From contig NC_071328.1 in assembly GCF_010183535.1 (NCBI RefSeq), forward strand, positions 11,904,001 to 11,968,000: a stretch of 64,000 nucleotides of DNA, given 5' to 3'. A program made the position numbers and the translations under genes. Shown here in pieces: positions 53,118 to 64,000 of this stretch (position 1 is the stretch's first letter; every line of letters begins with the position of its first letter). This stretch comes from Caenorhabditis remanei. Taxonomy: Eukaryota > Nematoda > Chromadorea > Rhabditida > Rhabditidae. Below the pieces are notes generated by a model. That model had not been told where the DNA came from. It ran no database searches and saw nothing but the letters and a program-made list of their open reading frames with translations.

Positions 53118-56100
53118 CTGGAAACTGTGCATAAAGGAATTTCAGAGATCAAAAAGGAAAGAAATATAAATCATTTTGTCAAAAGTTCTCGATCTCGTGA
53201 CTAGAAGAAATTTCTCACGGAAAGCGAGAAAAGGTTGTGAGAAGTGAGAGCAAGTGAGACCCTTTTATAATTACTCATTTCCTCTTTTCTCCTCATTTTT
53301 CTGTTGTTTTTGCGTTATGTTTGGTTGCTGTTTCCCTCGATCTGATCAGAGTTTGAAATGTGAAAACTTTGGAGAAAAAGAGAGGACTAGGCGAGCTTTT
53401 TAACTTGAAATTAGTTAATAAGTGCGGTGTGAGTAAGTGAAAATTAGGAAAACTTTACGAACTTTTTGGTTGAAGGGTGTCAAACTTTGGAAATCTAGAA
53501 GGCCTTTTTTAGTTACAATAGTGTTCACTGAAAATTCACGATTTCCAACTCCAAATCCCTATTTTAACCCAAAGATATATAGTTTCGGAAAAAATCTTAC
53601 AAACTTCACCAGTTTTTCATGAAAATCGGAAATTCCCGCACTTGATATGATACCCTACAAAGCTATGAAAAATGAGTTTCAGAATGGGTTACAGAATAAA
53701 AACAGGCAATAGAAGAGTATCATTAATTTGCCGCCAGTTAGGTTTTACGTTTGTTTATAACAAAATTTAAGTATCTCGGTGTCTTTTTTAACTGGAAAGT
53801 TAACAATTTTATCGAAACTAGACTAAACTAAAAGATTCCCTATTCGGGAGCTGATCCGTGCCGACAAGGACCGAACTTTTGGCAAGAACACTTTGAGTTA
53901 AGTTTAGATTTTCGAGCTGATCCAGGATGAAAAAGAAGTTGATATCTGTGTTCTTTCCTCGGATTAACTAAACGATCATCCACATTAAAGTTTAAAAAAA
54001 GCAGCCTATTTCTGACTATTTTTAGTTGTATTCAGACTTGAAAATTTGGTAAAATGTTCTTTCCAAAAGTTGAAAGTTTAGAAGTAAAGTGAATCATCAC
54101 AAGTTCCACTAATTTCATAACTTTCTTTGGAACAAAAGAGTGAAAAAAGACGAGGAAAAAGGAGAAAACGAAAGGAGAAAAAGTGAGAAAAGGACGGCAC
54201 CAATTAACTTTGACACCCTCACTTTTAGGCGTCTGTCACAAGAAATATTCTTCTCATTTTTCTATCTGATTCCCTAGTTTTTGGGGATAGAGATTGTCTA
54301 GGAATCAGAAATCGGATTCAGAATCTGAGAAATAAATCTAGATCCAATGCGGTAATTACTAGAATCCATGACTATTCTGGAATTCAAAAAGTATAGATTC
54401 AGAAGAGTCTGTGAGAAGGGGGGAAGAAGTGAGAAAAGAATCGAGATTTGAGACTATGATTTCTCGCCTTTTCCCTCTTCGTTTTCTCCTGAAAAAGACG
54501 AAGAAGAAGACGTGGAAAGGAGAGAAAAAAGAGGAGGAAAACGAAGATCAAATTACTTTTGGAAGGAGAGGAGGAGGAGCTTCTCTTCTGATGCTAAGCA
54601 CTCCTTGTTAGTAAAAGAAAAGACATTGAGCCACACATGAATATGGCTAATTTTCTTCTTTTCTTCTGCTTCTTCGGTTTCTTCGACTTCTTTTTTGCTT
54701 TTTCTGGTGGTGGAGATATATGGAATGGGTACAGTAATCCTAGAGTGGCATAGTAATCCGGATCTTCTTTGAGATCTTCTCATTTTCTAATTGCAATAAA
54801 ACTACCTTTTTCGAGAGTTTTTCACTAAACTTTCTGGGATTACTGTAGTTTCAGAGAAGCATTTTCAGAATACTAGTTTCATAGTAGTTTCAAATCTCGC
54901 TTTGCAAGTTTGATCTACTTGGAAAAAATTTGGTGGATTGAAGTTATCGTGCTAACAGTCATATTCAACAAACCGAAATTTCATTTTAAGCCATGTTTAG
55001 AGATTAGGTACTGCTTGAGTCACTTATAGAATCCGAAATTTCATTTCTGTAGTTGATAACGTTCTCATTTCTCTTATTAGTTTTGAGACGCAGCCTTTTG
55101 AAGACATCAAGCTGAAACGAGAGGGTGCAGAGAAGGTAGAGTATCTGTCTTCTTTGTGTCCTCTCTCCCTCTCACCTGTGAACTTCAAATATTCATATCT
55201 CAGAAGCGAGAAGAGCTATTAAAAAGTTGTCAACTACAAACATGTAGTCTTTCCTTTGATCTTCCAGAAAAACAAAAGTTTGAATCAGTGAGACAAAAGT
55301 TGAAACTGTGGCATAGCTGTTCAACTTTTGTCTCAACAAACTCAAATATTTCCGCATTCTATAAGTGACTCAAGCAGTACCTAATCTCTAAACATGGCTT
55401 AAAAACGGATAAGAACGGATCAAGTTGCTCCGACAAATCTCATAAACGAAATGATACGCAGACAGACCTTTTTTGTCTGAAACTTAATGCAAACTCAATT
55501 TTTTCAAAATGAGAATTCAAAAAAGAACTGCCTAAGAATAATAAAAAAGAATTGGGTTGTGATGAGAAAAAGTGAGGAAATCCGCGAGTCAAATCCTCTG
55601 AAAATCTGGAAAAATCCGACATGGCGATTAACGAGACGGCGTAAGACGAATTAGAAAAAAGGAAAACATGTGTATGAATGTTCCTTCTGGAGACACTCAA
55701 AGGGTTACTGTACATTTTTTATCAGAAAACTTTCAAAAAAGAAACAAATCTAAATCCATAAATGGTAAGTGTAAAATTAGAAAAAATTAGAAAAAAATTA
55801 GTGAATAACAAACAGAATGGCGGAGCAAGACAGCTGAAAATTTGGAAATTAACAGGTGAAACTGGAAATGGAGATTCTATTCAAGACGAAAAATACGTCA
55901 AAAAAGGGGATTCTGAATTTAGAAATATCGAGGAGAGAGATCAATTAAAAATCTAGAAATAAAAGTTTATTGCTCCATTTTTTTCTTCGTTTTCTTTCAA
56001 ACCAGTCATACCAATTTATTATTGTCTTTTATCTCTGTACCCTCCCAATTCTCCATACTATCTCACCTCAACTACTATTTTTCCAGTTAATATTTTATGT

Positions 56101-57656
56101 GTAGAGAGAAGAAAAACGAATATATTTCGGTGGTCTCTTTTTAGAAGAAAAGAAGGAGACCAAATTGTGAATGTGCCGCCCGTTTTAGCGGGGTGGCGAC
56201 TGAATAGCTAAATGACGTGGCAACACGCGACAACAGGATATCCGTTGAAACTATGTTTTTGTCTTCCGAAATTTCGCTTCTTTTTGTCTTCGAATCAGTT
56301 GTTTTTATGGTTTTTTCAGAATGGAGACAGCAACTTTTCAAAAATTGATGGGATTCTTTTAACAAGAATAGCTGGGAGGGCGGGACGGAAACTTGTAAAA
56401 TACTACTGTACCCTGTTACAGTAGAAAATATTCAACTTTGAGAGCTCGTCTCGGTATTACTTCTTGTCCCATAATGCCTAAATTTGTAAGAATTGCAGAT
56501 CAAACCTTGAACTCTCTGAAAAGTTACAGACATCTCTAAAATCTCACTATTTTGCACTGAAATACAGCAATTTGAGGAAGTAACAACTTTCCCGTTCTGT
56601 AACTTTTTAGGCAGGTCTCGTAAAAAAAGTTGTCGATTCAGCAATTTCTGCAAAGATTGACAGTATGGGACAAGAAGCGAAACGGTGATTCACTAAAAAC
56701 AGCTGAAATCGACAACCTTTTACTATTACTGTAAGAAAACTCATTGAGCAAGACAAGATGCAGACACGGGTCTCCATAATAATGGGGAAGTGTGTCACAG
56801 AGTCCGAGACTGAAGTCTCACTGTCTCAAATCACTATATATACCGTATAGAGTAAACCTGTATCTCCATTTTTGTAGTTGTCAACTTTTTTAGAGCTGCA
56901 TTAATTACAGAGATATGAGTCTTTGAAGTTGGGTAGTTGAACCGAGGAGGGGAGGGGAGCGCAGAGAAGACAGACTGTCTGACTTCTCTGTGTCTTCTCA
57001 CTAGAAGGAAACTTTCGAAAAATACGGCAGTTGCGGGCCATTTGGCTGTTCAGTGGCACCCGGAGAGCCTAGAATGGAAGTAGAAGTATAGAGAGATTCT
57101 CGTACTACAAAACATATAGTCACCAACACGAAAAGAGTTTGTCTCACACACTGAAAACTCTCAATGAAATGAAAAACTGAATCTCTACCACCGAAAAACA
57201 CGAAATACATGTGGAAATGAATATGCAATATGACACAGAACACATCAAAACGGAGAGTCGATCAATCGAACGAAGACCTCAAAGGCCAACGATTCCCATT
57301 TTATGATCTATTTCACAACAATAAAACACAAAAATAACAGTTGCATCGCATTTATTCCATTTTCTATGTGATTTTTGGTTCTTCTTTGCACGAGGATTGT
57401 GAATGAATTACTGTAGAAAAGAGAGCTGGAATCAGTGATTTTCGAAGTCATGCAACTAGATCCACGGTAGTCTAATTGCTTCAAATTTGCATTAATCTAG
57501 TGCAAAGAGGTTCTGTCTTTAAAAAAAATCAATTTTAATTATTTCTACGTGACTTCTCCGTTTTAATGAACACGACATCCACGTAGCGTTCCGGTGAAAT
57601 CCAACTCTGAATATTCGAAATTCAAAATTCAAAGCCAAAGACTCAAACAAGAAATT
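53118..57656. other. 4.5-kb repeat-rich region without a supported gene
   Basis: It contains a purine-rich tract (54.4-54.6 kb), a 411-bp inverted-repeat element (54989-55399), further GTTGTCAAC/GAGATATAC fold-back pieces (56.6-57.0 kb) and AT-rich filler. Open frames (for example 54411, 55440, 57001) lack splice partners, domains or convincing composition. Confidence 0.5.
54989..55399. mobile_element. 411-bp element with exact 44-bp inverted termini and TA duplication
   Basis: The first 44 bases (AGCCATGTTTAGAGATTAGG...) are mirrored at 55356-55399. TA flanks both ends. The inside contains an inner inverted pair of the GTTGATAAC/GTTGTCAAC repeat. TA duplication points to a Tc1/mariner-type MITE. 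Confidence 0.8.
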
Positions 57657-58254
57657 ATGAAGCCTGCCGGATACTCTGCTTGTCTTCTTCTCATTCTCGC
57701 CACGTGTATTGCTTCTGTCTGTTCTGAGGTATGCCCCCTAGTCAGAGAACATTTCAAATCTAGAAATTGTTTCAGGATACGAAGTATGACTTGTCGGACA
57801 AACATCAGTTCACATTCTACTTCCGTGATAGATGGGAGACCATGTTCAATACTCCACAACCAGTTGCCAACCCAGCCAAGTAGGTGATACTCTCGGGTGC
57901 TCTTTCACTGTTTCACTCTATTTCAGAGCCGACATCGTGACTTTGATTGGAGATCAACTGTATTTCCAACCGTGCTACACCGTTGCTCGTCAATCTGGAA
58001 AACGTTATTTCACTGATCGTTTGTGGGGAATGATGAATGCTCTCAAGAACTGTCATGTCACTGCCTCAACCGTCCTTCCAGTCGATCCGACAATCAACAA
58101 GGATCAAGCAGTTCTTGAATTGGAATTCATTCAGAATGCTACTTATAAAAGCTATACGAAACGTCTTCATGAGATTTCAATGGAGGTCAAGGCACGCAAA
58201 ACTGGAGGAAATGATCCGTATCGTATCTATAGAATCACTGAAGTGTGCTCCTAG
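57657..58254 (+). CDS. Secreted protein of unknown function (167 aa)
   Basis: Exons 57657-57728, 57776-57879 and 57927-58254, 504 nt. The ATG opens a signal peptide (MKPAGYSACLLLILATCIAS) followed by VCSE. The mature part (YDLSDKHQFTFYFRDRWETM, ADIVTLIGDQLYFQPCYTVA, FTDRLWGMMNALKNCHVTAS, VLELEFIQNATYKSYTKRLH, DPYRIYRITEVCS) alternates short helices and strands. A nematode NTF2-like fold is possible but is a guess from pattern only. No active-site motif is seen. Confidence 0.7.
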
Positions 58255-58979
58255 AGATGAGAGAGTTGTTCTATTGCAACAGTTGCTTTTTATTAAAAAG
58301 TGGATAATAAAATATTCGGTTTTGTTTTTTGGATTGCATGTAGTAAAATAAAGGAATTTCAGATGGTTGACCTTGATATTGAGCTTGCAAAATATGTTTG
58401 AAACTGCTTATTTTAAAAGTGCACTACAGAGTAAGTTTTTGTTTTACTCTTATGAATTTAAACTGATTGTGCAGATTTAATTCTAGACCTTTATTTTTAT
58501 AATTGACAATTTTCTGACAGCTATTCAAGTTTTTGAGATATGCACCTCCAAAAACAGCGATGTTCCTTTCTCCATCTAGCCTGGAACGGTTATCTTTGAT
58601 TGCTCGTATCTTGAAAACTAGGGACGCTATCAAAAAACTTTTCACTACAAAAATGTATAAAATTTAAAGAATATTGTTTTTTCAGTTAACAACTTTTTGA
58701 ACACTTTTTCCCCGGAGAGATATGACGCTCAGAATTTTGAAAACTTTAAAAAAAAACTATTCCAACAACAAGGTTTTGCCTCGCTTTATCCGTTCAAATA
58801 TACAAATTTCAATCTTTTCTGACAACGTGGCATCTTCTCAATGTTTACAGATTTTAAACTCGCGTGGCATCCACGTAAACTATTCCATTTCCTCCACGTC
58901 GACAAATCCACATGGAATTAGTTCAGACCGAAAAATCGATTATTTCTTGATTCTAGAAAGTCAAAAGAGGGAAAACAGA
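58255..58979. repeat. Spacer with dispersed fold-back repeat copies
   Basis: TTTTTATAATTGACAATTTTCTGA and TTTTTGAGATATGC near 58490-58545 are partly mirrored by AAAACTAGGGACGCTATC and CAAAAAACTTTTCACTAC near 58610-58650, with a further AACAACTTTTTGAAC near 58687. No gene seen before the kinase start. Confidence 0.45.
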
Positions 58980-60503
58980 ATGTCCGATGAAGAAGAAGAG
59001 GACGTTAACTTCAAAGCAGTGAGTTTCCTGAATTGAGCGCTTTTCCATCATTTTTTTTCTTTCAGGGCGTTGAAATTTCGAGTAGCAAAGCGTCATACAC
59101 GGTTGTTCGGCTTCTTGGAGAAGGAGGATTCGGTGCAGTGTATCTCGTGAAAGACGCCAAAGATAAGACGTACGCGATGAAAGTTGAACGGAAACTTGAG
59201 AAAAGAAAGCATTCAAAACTGAAGATGGAAATTGCGATTCTGAAATTAGTGGGCACTGGAAAGCATTTCACGAAGATTGTCGATCGGGGAAAGAAGGATA
59301 AAGAGGGTTTCTTCTTTTTGGTGATGGAGTTGGTCGGGAAGAGTCTGGCTGATTTGAAGCAGGATAGAGCTGACAAAGTGTTCTCGTTTGCAACCGGACT
59401 GGGAGTGGCTAGTCAGTGTTTGGAGGCGGTGGAGGAGTTACACAAGTTTGGATTCATTCATCGAGATCTGAAGCCTCAGAACTATGCATGTGGGTTGGAT
59501 GACAAGAAGCATCTCATTTATATTCTGGATTTCGGAATTGCTCGAAAGTATTTGAATACGAAGAATGAGTTGAAGACGCCAAGAGAAAGTGTTGGATTCA
59601 AGGTAGAATTTCTTATAGTACTGGCAATAAGGAATGCGACACTTGTAGTTTTTGGTTGAAAATTGTCAACTTTGTGACTGTGACACGGCCTTCCTGATGG
59701 TCTCTCAATATTGATTGTTTATGGACTATATAGATCACAAGTAGAGCTTCATTTTTGTTGTTGACAACTTTTTTGTACGGTGACATCCTAAGAAGTTATC
59801 AATCGTCAAAGAAATTTCTCGCAATTGTTGCCCTTTTCAGTGCTAAAAGGAGAAATTTTTGAGCTGTTCACATTGACTGCCTATAACTTCTCAGGATGAG
59901 CCAGTACAAAAAAGTTGTCGACTACAAAAAAACAGCTCTACTTGTGATTTGTATAGTCCATAAACGATCAATGTTGTGAGATTATCAGGAAGGCCGTGTC
60001 ACAGTCACAAAGTTGACAATTTTCAACCAAAAACTACAAGTGTCGCATTCCTTATTGCCAGTACTGTAACTCTCTCACCTCAATCTATTCGTCTATGTTT
60101 TCAGGGAACCGTCCGTTTCGCTCCACTTGCTTGCCACAGAAGCACAGAAAACGGGCCAAAGGATGACTGCGAGAGTTGGTTCTATCTTCTGATTGATCTC
60201 ATCTTGGTCGGCGGTCTTCCCTGGAGAAAAATCACCGATAAAAACGATGTTCTGAAGTGTAAAGAAGAGTGTCGAAAAGAGAAAAGACACACTTTGTATA
60301 CCGGAATCAAGCATACAACTGAACTCAACAAAATTCTCGATTACATTGACTCGAGAGCATATCAAGATCGTGTCGATTATGCATTCATTTACAAGGCTCT
60401 CGGGGAGGCTTGTACCTCTGCTGGACTCGACATTGATGCACCGTATGATTGGGAGAAAGAGAGGGAGAAGGAGAGCTTGAGCAACGAGAAATCTTCCAAA
60501 TAG
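58980..60503 (+). CDS. CK1/TTBK-like protein kinase (324 aa)
   Basis: Exons 58980-59018, 59066-59602 and 60105-60503, 975 nt. After an acidic MSDEEEEDVNF start the kinase domain shows the glycine loop LGEGGFGAVY, YAMKVE, catalytic HRDLKPQNYACG, LDFGIARKY and RESVGFKGTVRFAPLACHR in place of APE. HRDLKPQNYACG plus the CK1 activation segment places it in the nematode tau-tubulin-kinase-like (TTBKL) branch, hugely expanded in worms and often sperm-enriched. Catalytic Lys, Asp and DFG are present, so activity is plausible. The 502-nt second intron is mostly one giant palindrome. Confidence 0.88.
59617..60065. repeat. 449-bp near-perfect palindrome filling the kinase intron
   Basis: AGTACTGGCAATAAGGAATG at 59617 is mirrored exactly at 60065, and most of both arms (about 220 bp each) pair, including inner GTTGACAAC/GTTGTCGAC segments. 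It occupies nearly all of intron 59603-60104. Confidence 0.85.
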
Positions 60504-60583
60504 TGACCTCTTTTTTCATTCATAAGTGTTATTTTTCGTATAAACATGATTCTGGCATTCATTGATCATCTAAAGCATACATA

Positions 60584-60722
60584 TTAGCACGGCACGCTTC
60601 TCACAACCGCGCTCTATCGAAACCGAAGAAAATTGTGTGCGAAATTGAGAGACTCAGAGACAAAGAGACATGATTCGAAGGCATTTCAGTGGAGCGCAGT
60701 TACAAGAACTGTGCCGAGCTAA
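60584..60722. mobile_element. 139-bp TTAGC-type MITE with TA duplication
   Basis: Left TTAGCACGGCACGCTTCTCA, right CTGTGCCGAGCTAA, with TA on both sides (60582-60583 and 60723-60724). About 80 bp downstream of the kinase stop. TA duplication suggests Tc1/mariner mobilisation. Confidence 0.85.
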
Positions 60723-61018
60723 TAATTCATTCTACTGAATAACTTTTGCGCCCCGCTGAACAAAACACAAAACGCAATTTTGAGCGCGTTGTTTAAAATT
60801 TTTACTCCGTATCCAATCTTCATGATGACAGCAAAATTGATATAACTTGAATAAACGGGCGATGTTAACTAAATGTTTTCGCTTAAAACTTTAGCTACAG
60901 TAACCTCCAATACTGTAGTTTCCTCTGACCGTAACCCCGCCCTTGTTATCTCCTTCCAAAATTATACCATTCAAATTCAAAAATTTTCAATAAATTCCGC
61001 ATTTCTTGTTCCGAAACA

Positions 61019-62131
61019 ATGTGTGATGCGGATCTTTGTCAGAAGATTTGGGGATTGAGAGCTGTGGTATTCCATTCGAATTCTGCTTTTGATCTTTTCA
61101 ATAAGTTTCAGACCCATTTCTTCATTGCCGCCGGATGTCGTGCTGCACTTGCTTTTCTTTATCTTCTAGCTATTTTTGATTAGTGAGTTTAGTTTTTATT
61201 TGCAAGTGCGCTCCACGGCGACTGAATAAGAAGAATTCCGGTAGACGGTAATTGAGATATTAGCACGGCACGCTACTCACAACCGCGCTCTACCGAAACC
61301 AATGAAAAATGTGTGCGAAATTGAGAGACTCAAAGAAAAGAGACATTTCCCAAGGAACATTTCGGTAAAGCGCAGTAGTAAGAACTGCGTCGAGCTAATA
61401 TCAAAAACGAAAATCTACTTTCAGTGTTGGTCTACCAGAAGAGGAAGCAGAGAAGATTCGTGAAACATTCTGGAATAAATTCATGAATAACTTTTTGATA
61501 CATGTAAGAGGTTCTCTGCATTTTCCCAAGTATTTAAATATTGCAGTTCATTTATTCGGCGTTCATCCTCGCGTGGCTTCTTTGTCCAAGTCGTTGTTGG
61601 TACGGGTTTCTGTCGGTTCTTCAGGTAAGGGTAATCTGACCTAACTTTTGCAAAAACTCGGCCAGCGGCCATCAAAACGAAAATTAGTGGCCGATCTTTT
61701 TTTTGAAAATTTGAGTGTTTCAGTTATTTTACGCTGTCTTCGCTGTTTTTGAAACGTCCATAGAGCTGAAAGATTATATAGCTGCTCAACACGGAGGCGA
61801 AAATTATGAACATTTTAAGAGTGAGTTCTCCCACGTTCAATTTCAAATTTCTTAGTAAACATTTTCAGTTGGAATGTTTGGATACTTCGCCCATAACTAT
61901 TTATCCGTCGTCGTCGCTTTCTATGTTGGTTTCATCCTGGTTAGATTGAGGTTTGTATTCACTCTCTGTCACTGAAATCACTGAAATCTAACCGTTTTTA
62001 GTTGTCTCTCCCCACCAAAACAACCAGACTTGTATGTGGTTCATGTGATTCATGACAAGACAAAAGATAGTTCTTCTTCGAGTAGTTCGGAGAAGAAGAG
62101 TGAGGATAGTGAAAGTCAGAAGAGTCCATGA
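61019..62131 (+). CDS. Multi-pass membrane protein of unknown function (209 aa)
   Basis: Exons 61019-61182, 61425-61503, 61547-61624, 61724-61820, 61869-61950 and 62002-62131, 630 nt. Hydrophobic segments are THFFIAAGCRAALAFLYLLA, FLIHFIYSAFILAWLLC, WYGFLSVLQLFYAVFAVF and NYLSVVVAFYVGFILVRL, so about four membrane spans. A Ser-rich acidic cytosolic tail follows (HDKTKDSSSSSSSEKKSEDS). Exon 1 contains a possible in-frame 45-nt intron (61071-61115, GTATTC...TTTCAG); if spliced the protein is 194 aa. The start is the first in-frame ATG without a clear acceptor before it. I do not recognise the family. Confidence 0.68.
61260..61398. mobile_element. 139-bp TTAGC-type MITE in first intron of the membrane-protein gene
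   Basis: Left TTAGCACGGCACGCTACTCA, right CTGCGTCGAGCTAA, with TA at 61258-61259 and 61399-61400. Same length and family as 60584-60722, 537 bp away in the same orientation. Confidence 0.85.
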
Positions 62132-62808
62132 GTCCACTTATTATTATTTTCTTTTTTTTCGAATAAAAAGGTGTTTGTTTAATATTATCTAGATTTCAAT
62201 CATGAAATGCTTAGCCAAACTTAAATAGCTCACTTTCGATCAGCTGCGTATCGACTCACACCACAGTTGGTTGATACGTAGTCTCACAAAGTCAAATTTA
62301 GTGTTTGCAAGTCGAAGAGATCACGTGCCAGCCCTCATGAGAAATCTTGCGTTCTCCTCAAGTTCTGTCTCGACTTTTAGAATTTTATATTGGTAACAGG
62401 GTGCTAATGACAACCGGTAACGGATTTTCAAAAACATCCAAAAAGGCCAAGAAAATACCGGCAGCCAATTTATCTTCGATTTTCAGAATAGAAAACTATT
62501 TATAACCACTTCATGAAGTAAACAAATTATGGCGATTTAATGATAATTTAGTTTTACAACCGGCACGCACACCAGAACCCCATGGTCTATGCTCTAAGTC
62601 CCACTACTCTTTAGTAGATCCTGATTTCGGTCCGAAACTGGCTGTTCTGGTAAGAGTGATTCTATTTGGGAGCATCACCAATCTTAGGATATCGTCAGAA
62701 TAACTCCAGTTTGTGAAACATGTGTCAACGATGATGCAATTCACAAAACAGATGTTAAAATAATTTCTTCATTATCATTATCTAGACTCAATAAATTTAT
62801 AAATTGAT
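62132..62808. other. Spacer between convergent genes
   Basis: AT-rich with a short imperfect hairpin near 62245-62275 (CTGCGTATCGAC...TTGATACG). Nothing else recognised. Confidence 0.45.
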
Positions 62809-64000
62809 TTATGAGGATAGGAGCTTTACGATTGGAGCTTCCATTCCACAAACAAAAGGAAATAAACTATCACAGGTATTATCATTGAGGCTAACGCCTT
62901 TATGCCTAACAATCGTCAAACACTCCTCTTTATAGCCCACATAGTTCGGCTCATAGCCAAAAGACCAGTCATTCTCAATGTTTGGAGGATTCGGAGCAAC
63001 TCCATTCTTCCATTCGTATACTAGTTTACGAGAGCATGGAGAAGATTCCTCTCGAGAGTATCCAGGTTCATTTTTAGCTCCGTTTGTAATACATTCACTA
63101 CGTCTTTTGCCTCCAATAAGCGTTTCCCAAACTCCATGTACATTCAATGCTGAAAACGAGATTAACTCAAATAGTTTCATGATTTTCATAACACACAAAT
63201 TAAAAACTGAAAAGTATTTCAACAAAATAACTCACTTCCTATTAGTTTCAATTCTTCAGAATCCGTGTACCCAGTCAAATGTGCACCAAATGTCTGGCAG
63301 TGTGCCTCTGCGTCCGGCTGAGTCTTTTTTTCGGAGAAGAATCGATGACAGAATTTCTGCCCAATTCTTTTTCGGTAATATTCTGTGAATCCAGCTGGAC
63401 AATCTCCATATGAATAAGTGTCTACAGTATTTTGACAGTAGATTGGAGCATAACGAGCATCCGACATTGCTTCAAGTCCTGGACTTCCGTCCCGTCTGAA
63501 AGTTTTGAAGTCGTTATTCTTATAAATGCAATGAACAGTCAGCTAATAAGTCTGTTAATATGATAACTTTGCTACCCTGAAACTAATGCGGAACTCCATG
63601 ATCCAGCATCACAAATCTCATTCGGCTCATCACTTCTCCATAATGACTTATCAACCGGTACGTAGACATCATTTCCATCCTAAAAACAGAAACACATGAG
63701 TAGAATTTTTGAATCTAGAAACTTACTGATCCCCTCCATAAAACTTGATGAGTTGCTCCCTTTTTAGCACTGCATGTAGCTCCGATCCTCACATTTTTAT
63801 CCGAGTTTTTCGAGAATGCAGCAGTTCTGATGATGAGTCCATTCTGAACTTTATTCACTTCATCCAAGAATTCTCTCGTCGGAATCGCAGATCGAGCATT
63901 ACTATTGTGAATGAATGGATTCATAACTCTCGAACAATATCGATTATCTTTGAATAAATCCTCATCAATTCGATTCAAACTGCTAGTTGTTCGAATGAAA
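62809..64000 (-). CDS. C-type lectin (clec) protein, 5' end outside window
   Basis: Exons 5' to 3' are 63727-64000 (open at the window edge), 63576-63679, 63236-63495 and 62809-63149, joining in frame. Two C-type-lectin-like domains are visible. The first ends RIGATCSAKKGATHQVLWRG...LWRSDEPNE...WSSALVSG. The second runs CPAGFTEYYRKRIGQKFCHR, FFSEKKTQPDAEAHCQTFGA, HLTGYTDSEELKLIG, then YKEECLTIVRHKG...CDSLFPFVCG. The canonical WIG and calcium-binding EPN/WND motifs are only partly kept (an EPN in the first domain), so carbohydrate binding is uncertain. Worm clec genes are often secreted and immune-responsive; the particular member is unknown. Confidence 0.8.

Overview
The window is nematode nuclear DNA of the Caenorhabditis type. 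The introns are short with TTTTCAG acceptors, several genes have an acceptor just upstream of the start codon (a likely spliced-leader site), and the protein families are worm-specific (F-box/FBA families, clec, ZHP RING proteins, TTBK-like kinases). I recognise orthologues of sec-12, ceh-6, cdc-5L, lotr-1 and zhp-2. From memory these are neighbours on C. elegans chromosome I (cosmids K02B12/D1081), so gene content and order look conserved. The CEH-6 N-terminus differs from the C. elegans protein as I remember it, so I infer another Caenorhabditis species; I cannot name it.

Layout. 0-5 kb: two paralogous Tyr/His-rich secreted proteins (minus) and a leucine-rich protein (plus). 5.1-8.9 kb: an Axin-like RGS+DIX protein (minus). 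10.7-14.1 kb: a transposon-rich stretch with three 321-bp MITEs with 6-bp target duplications and two hAT-like GC-rich MITEs. 14.3-16.7 kb: sec-12 (plus). 16.7-28.4 kb: the large regulatory domain of the POU-homeobox gene ceh-6 (23.4-27.0 kb), flanked on both sides by seven tRNA-like A/B-box elements. 28.4-32.5 kb: cdc-5L (minus). 33.5-39.5 kb: an F-box cluster (one fbxb-like gene, one fbxc-like gene, one broken fbxb copy). 39.7-43.2 kb: lotr-1 (minus), divergent from zhp-2 (43.7 kb, plus). 44.9-48.8 kb: a small unknown gene, a Ly6-like GPI protein and a FAM76 homologue (all plus). 49.6-51.3 kb: an SH2 tyrosine kinase followed by three tandem heat-shock elements. 52.1-53.1 kb: a Ras-like GTPase with a CaaX box (minus). 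53-57.6 kb: repeat-rich, no gene seen. 57.7-62.1 kb: a secreted protein, a CK1/TTBK-like kinase with a 449-bp palindrome in its intron, and a multi-pass membrane protein (all plus). 62.8-64 kb: a C-type lectin running off the window (minus).

Functionally this is ordinary gene-dense worm euchromatin mixing housekeeping genes (ER export, spliceosome), germline/meiotic genes (lotr-1, zhp-2) and fast-evolving families. The less ordinary content is non-coding: well-bounded MITE families with readable target-site duplications, tRNA-like pol III promoter elements around ceh-6, tandem heat-shock elements, a 106-nt exact inverted copy of a FAM76 exon, and several long fold-backs. Exon coordinates were read by eye from splice consensus and reading frame. 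Summed exon lengths are a multiple of three for every intact, complete gene except the Axin-like one, which has an unresolved 1-nt discrepancy.
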